Positions 1 to 5,183 of a stretch of DNA of 6,969 nt are shown piece by piece. The notes beneath the pieces were generated by a model that worked only from the letters and a program-made list of their open reading frames with translations, was not told where the DNA came from and did no database searches. How positions within the stretch are numbered: the first letter of the stretch is position 1; each line of letters begins with the position of its first letter. The translations under genes were made by a program, and so were the position numbers. This DNA comes from Chloroflexi bacterium RBG_19FT_COMBO_55_16 (lineage in GTDB: Bacteria; Chloroflexota; Anaerolineae; Anaerolineales; UBA4823), in assembly GCA_001795335.1 (NCBI GenBank), contig MGOK01000149.1, positions 1,856-8,824 of the forward strand. The letters run 5' to 3'.

Positions 1-291
1 TTTGGCATCTACACGGCTCTGATCGTCTTGGGCGCGGCGATCATCCTGCTGCCGGTCAAATCCTTGATCCAGACCATGCTGGCCAGCCAGACGATGAACG
101 GCGTCTTGCTGCCGGTGATTTTGATCGTCATGCTGCGCCTGGTCAACGACCGGGGCGTGATGGGGGATTACGTCAACGGGCGCTGGTTTAATCTCCTGGT
201 TTGGGTGGCTGTGATCATCCTGATCATTCTGGCGCTGATCCTGGTGGGTCTTAGCGTCATCCCTTTATTCGTCGGAAAAGGGTTTCAATAA
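1..291 (+). CDS. Nramp-family divalent metal (Mn2+/Fe2+) transporter, C-terminal fragment
   Basis: Only the last 96 codons are in the window; the gene runs in from the left edge in frame 1 and ends in two tandem TAA codons (289-294). The visible part holds three hydrophobic stretches: about residues 5-18, 34-46 and 64-90. Between them is the SQTMNGVLLPVILIVML segment followed by a polar loop LVNDRGVMGDYVNGR. This arrangement, a helix with an N-G-x-L-L-P-x-x-L motif then a short loop with N-D-x-x-x-M-G-x-Y-x-N, is typical of the penultimate helix and following loop of Nramp/MntH proton-coupled metal importers in the inner membrane. The metal-binding DPGN and MPH motifs of helices 1 and 6 would lie upstream and cannot be checked. 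It converges with the MBL gene on the other strand, 82 bases between stop codons. Family assignment is fairly secure; metal specificity is unknown. Confidence 0.85.
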   Translation, partial: FGIYTALIVLGAAIILLPVKSLIQTMLASQTMNGVLLPVILIVMLRLVNDRGVMGDYVNGRWFNLLVWVAVIILIILALILVGLSVIPLFVGKGFQ

Positions 292-373
292 TAACCGCAT
301 GAGGTGAGCGAAGACGCAACGGCCAACCTTGCGGGTCGCGAAATTTACAGCCACTGATTTTGGACGTACCCGA

Positions 374-2035
374 TCAGAAAGTTAAGGTGTAATCAACCCA
401 TAGCTTTTCGGGTGTTGGGTCCATGCTGATTGTTCCGGGCCAGGGTTTGTTTTCGTCGAAGATTGGATCGCAGTTCATGCAACCCTCTTCGTCGCAGTTC
501 AGAATAATGCGTCCAAGGGTCCGCTTGAACAGCACTCCTTTTTGATTATCCTCCGCCATGGATGGATCATAAAGTGTTTTAGCCGGAAATTCCCAATTTT
601 TCTCATCTGCACGTTTCATATCCACAGGGATGAGCGCCACCAAATCTGAATTGGTCATTTTGTTAAGCATGACCTGGTCAGTGGCATTGATACTGCCGTG
701 GTGACCTACCTTATAAAGCACGGTGTTCGCCAGGAGCTTGTCCAGGTCGGCGTTTTTAGTTTCCCAGGTTTGCCAGCTCTCTTCCTCGGCATCACCCACA
801 AAGAGCAGTACCTTGCCGTTCTCCGTCAGTTCGATAGCCATGACCAGGCTGGTATTATTGATCGTCGATACTTGCTGCAAGGCCAGCGTTTCGCCCATTT
901 GCAGCCAGTCGGTGTCGATGCGCCGCCATTCCGGACCGTGGCCGGCGCTTTCGTCCCCAAAACCGTAAAGTTCCTTAAAAAAGTCCCGGTATCCCGCCTG
1001 AAGCTTTTCTGGGTACTTTGCGTCTTCAGCCAGCGGATAGGGTTTTTTAGCCTCGTCGAGCGAGAGGGAGCGGGCAGGGTCGAAAGGCAGGCTCAGTTTG
1101 TAAATAGCATCGATATCCGCTTTAGATAATCCCTCTCCAGGCATTTCGTCCAATTCCATACCGGCGAACTTGGTTGCTGCCGCCATGAAAGCGGTAGACT
1201 GGGTCGATTTCAATCGCCGACCCGGATCGCTCACAGCACTCGCCTGCCCGTTCAGGGTGCTCCCACCAAGCATGCTCATCTTACGTGATGGCCCGAGGAT
1301 ATGGAACTTGATTCCAAACTCTGGAAGCTCACGGACATCGTTGGGTTCCAAATAATCTACCGGTCCCCATCCCCGCAACAAATCCATGATTTGCACCATC
1401 GTCTTGGCGATTTTAAACTTGGTTTTGCCCGGGATGCTTTGATCAAAGCCGGCGCCCTCTGATTTATGAACGCCCTGGTCAGTCCCGGCTCCTTGGTCTG
1501 CAAGCGCACCGTCAGAATCGAGAGAGGCGCCCTCGAATAGCAGAATATCCTGGATAGCCTGACTCTGCGTTGCGCCCATGCCCTGCACAGCAGCTGTGAC
1601 CGCCAGCGCCAGACTGTTGGTTTTAGCGAGGATCTTCTTCACCTGCTCATCGTCTTTCTTTTCAGTCCACGCCAACCAGACCTTGTCGACCTGCACCGGT
1701 TGGGGAGGCTTTTCTTCGGGATTTAAACCAAAGAACTCGCTGGCAGATTTGAAACCAGAAATATGGTCGGCGTGTTCGTGAGTAGCCACAACCACTTCCA
1801 GGTGCCGGCCTGTTTCAGCCAGAATATTCTGTGCGATCAAGTCCAGCCGCCCGCTCCCTCCAGACGAGAGTGGCAAAACGCCGCAATCGATCAGCATGTG
1901 GTGCTGTTTTTGATCGGTATTGGTAAAAGTCAGCAGGAAGCAGTCGCCCAACCCCTGGCGGTACATCCTGACCCGCACGCTTCGCAAAACCTTCTTATTC
2001 ACGGTTCCGGCTGTTGGTGTGGGTTCGATCACCAT
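374..2035 (-). CDS. ComEC-like metallo-beta-lactamase-fold hydrolase
   Basis: 553 residues, no signal peptide or membrane segment, so probably cytoplasmic. The N-terminus has a strand and turn MYRQGLGDCFLLTF (24-37), then LIDCG (48-52) and the metal-binding motif HEHADH (86-91). Late in the protein come TINNTSLV (391-398), VGDAEE (413-418, metal ligand Asp415) and KVGHHGS (442-448, His445/His446). This N-x-x-S-L-V / G-D-A / H-H-G-S order matches the soluble domain of ComEC/Rec2 and its stand-alone relatives, a dinuclear metal hydrolase fold that in ComEC is linked to DNA degradation. Between the halves is a long insertion (about 110-380), including a low-complexity G/D/Q stretch near 176-200. 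A Cys cluster (514, 519, 522) lies near the end. The ATG at 2035 directly follows the stop of the metallopeptidase gene and has a strong Shine-Dalgarno site inside that gene. Fold is secure; substrate (nucleic acid, nucleotide or other phosphoester) is not known. Confidence 0.85.
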   Translation of the reverse strand: MVIEPTPTAGTVNKKVLRSVRVRMYRQGLGDCFLLTFTNTDQKQHHMLIDCGVLPLSSGGSGRLDLIAQNILAETGRHLEVVVATHEHADHISGFKSASEFFGLNPEEKPPQPVQVDKVWLAWTEKKDDEQVKKILAKTNSLALAVTAAVQGMGATQSQAIQDILLFEGASLDSDGALADQGAGTDQGVHKSEGAGFDQSIPGKTKFKIAKTMVQIMDLLRGWGPVDYLEPNDVRELPEFGIKFHILGPSRKMSMLGGSTLNGQASAVSDPGRRLKSTQSTAFMAAATKFAGMELDEMPGEGLSKADIDAIYKLSLPFDPARSLSLDEAKKPYPLAEDAKYPEKLQAGYRDFFKELYGFGDESAGHGPEWRRIDTDWLQMGETLALQQVSTINNTSLVMAIELTENGKVLLFVGDAEEESWQTWETKNADLDKLLANTVLYKVGHHGSINATDQVMLNKMTNSDLVALIPVDMKRADEKNWEFPAKTLYDPSMAEDNQKGVLFKRTLGRIILNCDEEGCMNCDPIFDENKPWPGTISMDPTPEKLWVDYTLTF

Positions 2036-3997
2036 TTAATAATCCTCCTCCAGAGTGTCACTGCCGTGTAGTAAGGCAAACGGCTCACGCTGGCTTCCAT
2101 CGGCTTTGAAATAATTCAGGCGCGGGTTGCCGAAATAGGTATACGCCAGGGAAGTCTCGGAGTCGCTCAGGTATTGGCGTTGGATATTCAACCGGTGGTC
2201 GCTATCGGTGCCTTTGGAGATCACGTAGCGCACCCGACCAGTATTAATATCGATAAGCATGGTGGCACCGCCGCGAAAGATAAAATCGGGCTCGTCCGGT
2301 GGAGTAGCACCAGCGTCGACAGCCGCCTGTTTATCCAGGTCCAGGTAGCCACGCCGCCGCTGGTTGATTTCCACAACCAGGTCGCTGAGGGATTGCAAGC
2401 TGAGGCTGGTCCGGTATGCCAGGCGCACGGAGTTAATCTTGATCTCGGGCCGGCCCGTCTCCTCATCGATGAAAATGCTTTGATATTTATCGTCTGGCCA
2501 CAATTTCAGGTTTAATGATTTACGTATAATCTCGGTGATCATATCTACCGTCCGGTATTCTTGGAGATATTGAGAGGATAGATCTCGAAGAATCCAGTTC
2601 TTTATGTCGCTCCGAAAACCTTGTTCGGTTCTAAAAATGGATTCCCGTTTATCCTGGCGGCGCTTTTGCAGAGTCTCATATTTTTGGATTTTTTCCTGGC
2701 GGCTCGAGTCAAAAAACTTCGCCAGGACGTCATCGCCTTCAGGCGGAAACCACAGCAGGCTTTCTTCGGAAAGGCTACGCACATTGGATGCATAGATGCC
2801 ACGCCGCCGGAAGCTCTCAATCATCGCGATACGGTAGCCACCCTGGTCGGTCGGGTTGAGATCGGAATCAGCGGTGACGATGGCGCGCAGATACTCACCG
2901 AAGGTGATGTCAACCGGTGGGCAGTAATCCAGAGCCCGGATGCACATCCTCAAGATATGCTGAGATACTCTGGCTGCCTCCTCAGCCATGCGGTTGACCA
3001 GGTCGGGATGGATAGCGCCCTCAGGCAGAATCCCGGTGCCGCCGGTAGCGATGCGCATCAGGTCTTCGATACGACTTTTGTAGACTGTCAGGAAAGCGTC
3101 GAAGACCGCCGCTACCAGGATAGAGCCGCGAGCGTGCGGTTCAATAGTGGTCTGGAAAGCGGTGGGATCCGGATCTTTGCCGATAGCGCTCCTTAAAGCC
3201 CCACGCTTGCCGGTAGCCTGTCCGAACTGCTGAGCTAATTCAGCCAACAGATTCGAGCTGGACAGGTCGCCGCGCGTACGGGCGATCTGTTGCCGCAAGA
3301 CTTCAGGCTGTGAAAAGTGCTGGAAGAGGGCTACGATGTCCGCGAAGGCTTCGTGTAGGGCCAGGACATCCACATTGCTCGGCTCGCCGAAATAGGGATG
3401 CACCCCATCCAGCAAGGCGTGGGTTGTTTCGTGGGTGATGATATCATGGGATAGACACGTGAACACGATGCCCCCCGGCAGAGTATTGCCGGAATCTTTG
3501 CTGGAGGCTGGAAAGTATCCGAATAGCAGCGCTTTTTTCCTGGGGCTGTAATAGGCATTGGCCTGGCGCAGGGCATGCGGGTAGATGCGCAGGTGCTGGT
3601 TAAATTTTTCTCTGCCATGCGGGTCGATTTGCGGGGACCACAGAACCCGCCGGCCCAGCGCCTCCTCGAAGTTCTGGATCGTCTTGCTGGCGACCGCATA
3701 CACCATTTGCTGGTGGAATTGAGGGGTGCCCTCGGAGGGCCATAAGCCATCCTGAACCAGCAGGTAGTTGTCATCCAGGTCAACTGGTGGGTAAAAAGCA
3801 TTCGAAGCCGGGTCGACGTCGACTACCTCCAGGTATTCGCCCACGGGTCCAAGCCCCACATCTTCCCAAGGGACGCTCAAGGCGAGCTGGTTGATCACTG
3901 CAGTATCCAGGCTCAAATTCAAGCTCGGATCAAAGGCAAACACCCGAAGCAGTCTGGTTTTTGGCCTGGGAATCTTAAAAAGGGCACTTGGTGACAT
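2036..3997 (-). CDS. Gluzincin-type HExxH zinc metallopeptidase (M4-like), cytoplasmic
   Basis: 653 residues from the ATG at 3997. The zinc motif HETTHALLDG puts ligands at His189 and His193 with catalytic Glu190. HEAFAD follows 22 residues later, supplying the third ligand Glu216 as in thermolysin-like gluzincins. EPHARGSILVAAVFDAF contains His288, which sits where M4 enzymes carry their transition-state His. No signal peptide or inhibitory propeptide is seen, unlike secreted M4 proteases, so it probably acts inside the cell. The middle (about 425-465) is charged and helical. The C-terminal part is beta-rich and ends in FRGGATMLIDINTGRVRY (about 574-591) plus a tail without known motifs. It is the first gene of a two-gene operon and abuts the MBL hydrolase gene. 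The start was chosen because AGGTG lies 6 bases before this ATG; a GTG at 4006 is the only other in-frame choice, as TAG precedes it. Protease class is confident; target protein is unknown. Confidence 0.82.
   Translation of the reverse strand: MSPSALFKIPRPKTRLLRVFAFDPSLNLSLDTAVINQLALSVPWEDVGLGPVGEYLEVVDVDPASNAFYPPVDLDDNYLLVQDGLWPSEGTPQFHQQMVYAVASKTIQNFEEALGRRVLWSPQIDPHGREKFNQHLRIYPHALRQANAYYSPRKKALLFGYFPASSKDSGNTLPGGIVFTCLSHDIITHETTHALLDGVHPYFGEPSNVDVLALHEAFADIVALFQHFSQPEVLRQQIARTRGDLSSSNLLAELAQQFGQATGKRGALRSAIGKDPDPTAFQTTIEPHARGSILVAAVFDAFLTVYKSRIEDLMRIATGGTGILPEGAIHPDLVNRMAEEAARVSQHILRMCIRALDYCPPVDITFGEYLRAIVTADSDLNPTDQGGYRIAMIESFRRRGIYASNVRSLSEESLLWFPPEGDDVLAKFFDSSRQEKIQKYETLQKRRQDKRESIFRTEQGFRSDIKNWILRDLSSQYLQEYRTVDMITEIIRKSLNLKLWPDDKYQSIFIDEETGRPEIKINSVRLAYRTSLSLQSLSDLVVEINQRRRGYLDLDKQAAVDAGATPPDEPDFIFRGGATMLIDINTGRVRYVISKGTDSDHRLNIQRQYLSDSETSLAYTYFGNPRLNYFKADGSQREPFALLHGSDTLEEDY
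2044..2051 (-). promoter_or_regulatory. Shine-Dalgarno site of the MBL gene, inside the metallopeptidase 3' end
   Basis: On the - strand the sequence GGAGGAGG lies 8 bases before the ATG at 2035 and encodes part of the last Leu-Glu-Glu-Asp residues of the metallopeptidase. The stop codon TAA of the first gene is followed at once by ATG. This layout suggests translational coupling and roughly equal production of the two proteins; coupling is inferred, not shown. Confidence 0.8.
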
Positions 3998-4003
3998 TTG
4001 TTT

Positions 4004-4008
4004 CACCT
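4004..4008 (-). promoter_or_regulatory. Shine-Dalgarno site that decides the metallopeptidase start
   Basis: The - strand reads AGGTGAAACAAATG. AGGTG is a good ribosome-binding core at 6 bases from ATG (3997). The in-frame GTG at 4006 is itself part of this core and has no comparable site ahead of it, so ATG is preferred over GTG. Confidence 0.65.
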
Positions 4009-4040
4009 ATGAATAATCTGGATAGTTTTCTGGTGTGCCT

Positions 4041-4070
4041 ATTATTACCAGGCGTATAGATAGTTGACGA
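4041..4070 (-). promoter_or_regulatory. Candidate promoter of the metallopeptidase-MBL operon
   Basis: On the - strand TCGTCA (4070-4065) is followed after 18 bases by AATAAT (4046-4041). These match the sigma70 -35 and -10 consensus at four and five of six positions. The -10 element lies 43 bases before the ATG at 3997. The match is weak at -35, so this is only a candidate. Confidence 0.3.
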
Positions 4071-4263
4071 AATGAAGTTGATGCTGATCGCCTGTGAGGA
4101 CTTGGCTCAAGACCCCCATTGGATCGATGCTGTCTATCTCGGAGGTTATAAGAGTGTAGGCCCCGATTGTAGTGAGCTAAGTATAACAGGAATTGCGATA
4201 ATGTGGGTGAATTTACGGCAGTTCTCAGTTTGAAAAGAAGGCAGGGGAAAACCATCTTCGAGC

Positions 4264-4343
4264 CAGGAGACAAGTGCTAAGGTGAATTAGAATTGCTCCA
4301 ACCCAGGATTTCAAAATAATTCACCACCTGGACTTGACTCCTG
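4264..4343. repeat. Large imperfect inverted repeat with 26/27-base arms
   Basis: Left arm 4264-4289 and right arm 4317-4343 are near-complementary. Going inward, CAGGAG pairs with CTCCTG, one base mismatches, CAAGT pairs with ACTTG, a short irregular part follows (GCTAA against four to six bases), then GGTGAATTA pairs perfectly with TAATTCACC. The two arms are separated by 27 bases with no strong internal stem. No T-run follows on either strand, so it is not an ordinary terminator. The right arm overlaps the -35 element of the putative lipoprotein promoter. It could be an operator, a cruciform or RNA hairpin, or the remnant of a small mobile element. Confidence 0.65.
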
Positions 4344-4362
4344 AGGATTTGTGGGCCATACT
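4334..4362 (+). promoter_or_regulatory. Candidate sigma70-type promoter of the lipoprotein gene
   Basis: TTGACT (4334-4339) is spaced 17 bases from CATACT (4357-4362), matching the -35 and -10 consensus at five and four of six positions. Transcription would begin near 4369-4371, about 33 bases ahead of the lipoprotein ATG. The -35 hexamer lies in the right arm of the inverted repeat 4264-4343, so a protein bound to that repeat could block it. Confidence 0.5.
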
Positions 4363-4390
4363 CAAAAGTATGCAACCTCAATTTGCGCCT

Positions 4391-4394
4391 GGAG
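4391..4394 (+). promoter_or_regulatory. Shine-Dalgarno site that decides the lipoprotein start
   Basis: GGAG lies 8 bases before the ATG at 4403. The open frame extends upstream to a TTG at 4334, but that codon has no ribosome-binding site and doubles as the -35 hexamer of the candidate promoter. Confidence 0.6.
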
Positions 4395-4402
4395 ATAAAA
4401 TT

Positions 4403-4939
4403 ATGAACGCAGCAAAAATACTCATCGCCTTAGGCCTACTGGTAGCGGCTTGTTCAGGTCAAGCTCCTGCTCTCCAAGCTAACGTGACTGCTACCCCACT
4501 GCCGGTCCCCACAGCTGTTGTGCCTTCGGTAATTGTCGACTTGTCTATGGAGTGTAATTACATTCTCGCCTTATCTACTTTTGTGGGGACAGATTCGAAA
4601 CTGGCGGCCATAAGTGACAGAAATTTATTTCAAGAGTTAGGAGAAAAACCATCCCTTTTGCGAGATGAAGCTTTTGTTAATGAAGCTGCAACTATCGCTG
4701 AAGCCAAATTAGCTTATCTCATTGAGAAATCGAAAATACCCGGGCCGGAATGCGTCGCAGAATTCAGAGCCCATCAGTTGGAGGCCTTTAAGCTGGAACT
4801 CTACTTCTGGCAGTTGATCAAGGCGGGAAACCTGGAGGAAGCCGGTAAGGTCGATGACCAAATAATTGAGCGATATGAGAGAATGGCTACGATTTCTCAA
4901 GAGCTGGTTGATGCGATGAATAAATCCAATCCACCTTGA
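4403..4939 (+). CDS. Small lipoprotein of unknown function
   Basis: 178 residues. The N-terminus has one Lys, a hydrophobic helix (6-16) and a lipobox VAAC with the lipidated Cys at 17, so the protein should be exported and anchored in a membrane after signal peptidase II cleavage. A Thr/Pro/Val-rich linker with TATPLPVPT follows (about 28-43), a spacer style common in Chloroflexota lipoproteins. The mature domain is mostly helical, with two further cysteines (51 in MECNY and 117 in GPEC) that could form a disulfide, and an amphipathic, acidic C-terminal half rich in Glu and Ala. The ATG at 4403 was chosen because GGAG lies 8 bases upstream and the signal peptide starts exactly there; upstream in-frame starts would bury the signal. 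The gene is visibly richer in A/T than the kinase downstream. I do not recognise the family. It is transcribed away from the metallopeptidase operon, so a functional link is possible but unsupported. Confidence 0.75.
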   Translation: MNAAKILIALGLLVAACSGQAPALQANVTATPLPVPTAVVPSVIVDLSMECNYILALSTFVGTDSKLAAISDRNLFQELGEKPSLLRDEAFVNEAATIAEAKLAYLIEKSKIPGPECVAEFRAHQLEAFKLELYFWQLIKAGNLEEAGKVDDQIIERYERMATISQELVDAMNKSNPP

Positions 4940-4965
4940 GATATAAATTCTAAAAGCCCGGCCTC

Positions 4966-5109
4966 ACAGTTAATCAGATCACTTCAACCTTTCCCAAGGA
5001 TGAGCTGTATGGGTTGACGAGCCAGATCCGGAGGGCTTGCGTGTCCATACCAGCCAACATTGCCGAAGGGTGCGGAAAAGAGGGGGATGCTGAATTTTCC
5101 CGCTATCAG
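4966..5109 (+). pseudogene. Remnant of a four-helix-bundle protein gene (23S rRNA intervening-sequence type)
   Basis: In frame with codon 5014 the sequence reads FPKDELYGLTSQIRR, then ACVSIPANIAEGCGK, then EGDAEFSRY. This is the signature centre of the small four-helix-bundle proteins first found in intervening sequences of 23S rRNA genes and now known as widespread stand-alone genes (usual length about 115-130 residues). The usual N-terminal helix is missing: a TAA lies in frame at 4951 and there is no start codon with a ribosome-binding site. Similarity stops at about 5109, where the family normally continues into a third helix; instead the DNA turns into the A/T-rich promoter region of the kinase. 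Only about 48 codons are left, so the gene is broken at both ends. The retained, still open central part suggests recent loss. Confidence 0.75.
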
Positions 5110-5111
5110 AG

Positions 5112-5131
5112 CGTTATAACGTTCCAACGTT
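5112..5131. promoter_or_regulatory. Overlapping dyads upstream of the kinase operon (putative operator)
   Basis: CGTTATAACG (5112-5121) is a perfect 10-base palindrome. It overlaps the first of two AACGTT palindromes (5118-5123 and 5126-5131) separated by CC. Such a core with a central CG is a common form of LacI-family operators, which often control sugar kinase operons. No regulator gene is in the window, so this is an inference from symmetry and location. Confidence 0.4.
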
Positions 5132-5140
5132 TTTTTGTGT

Positions 5141-5156
5141 TATTATGTATATACAT
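5141..5156 (+). promoter_or_regulatory. TATTAT -10-like box overlapping a 12-base palindrome ahead of the kinase gene
   Basis: TATTAT (5141-5146) matches the -10 consensus at five of six positions and lies in the most A/T-rich stretch before the gene, 37 bases ahead of the ATG. No good -35 hexamer is found at the usual spacing; the AACGTT repeats occupy that place. ATGTATATACAT (5145-5156) is a perfect palindrome resembling GntR-type operators. A repressor here would cover the promoter. Confidence 0.4.
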
Positions 5157-5183
5157 TAATACATTTCATCGGGAGGGTCTTCC

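Larger units (their letters stand above)
3998..4402. other. Divergent intergenic region between metallopeptidase and lipoprotein genes
   Basis: About 405 bases without a convincing gene. The only longer open frame (4007-4273, - strand) starts at TTG, has no ribosome-binding site and gives an Arg/Ser-rich peptide with no recognisable features. The region must hold the promoters for both flanking transcription units, which point away from each other. A plausible + strand promoter (4334-4362), a weaker - strand promoter (4041-4070) and a large imperfect inverted repeat (4264-4343) are listed separately. I see no tRNA, riboswitch or mobile-element gene in the remaining part (about 4071-4263). Confidence 0.6.

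Noticed and set aside
315..333. Possible terminator between the converging Nramp and MBL genes (CGCAA and TTGCG arms)
   Set aside because: The stem is only five pairs with a nine-base loop and there is no T-run on either strand.
698..1129. Open frame of 143 codons on the + strand inside the MBL gene
   Set aside because: It is antisense to a gene with clear catalytic motifs, has no ribosome-binding site and gives no recognisable protein.
2621..3196. Open frame of 191 codons on the + strand inside the metallopeptidase gene
   Set aside because: Antisense shadow of the protease; no start signal and no domain.
3331..3801. Open frame of 156 codons on the - strand in another frame of the metallopeptidase gene
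   Set aside because: It overlaps the HETTH-containing frame and reads as a Pro/Arg/Ser-rich out-of-frame product.
374..4006. Assignment of the protease-MBL pair to a named defence system such as a Lamassu variant
   Set aside because: No SMC-like or other ATPase partner gene is present and the operon is closed on both sides, so a known system name is not supported.
4007..4273. Possible 88-residue gene or N-terminal extension upstream of the metallopeptidase
   Set aside because: It ends in TAG before the protease start, begins at TTG without a ribosome-binding site and has no coding character.
4334..4402. Longer lipoprotein start at TTG 4334
   Set aside because: It would add 23 residues ahead of the signal peptide, lacks a ribosome-binding site and coincides with the -35 hexamer.
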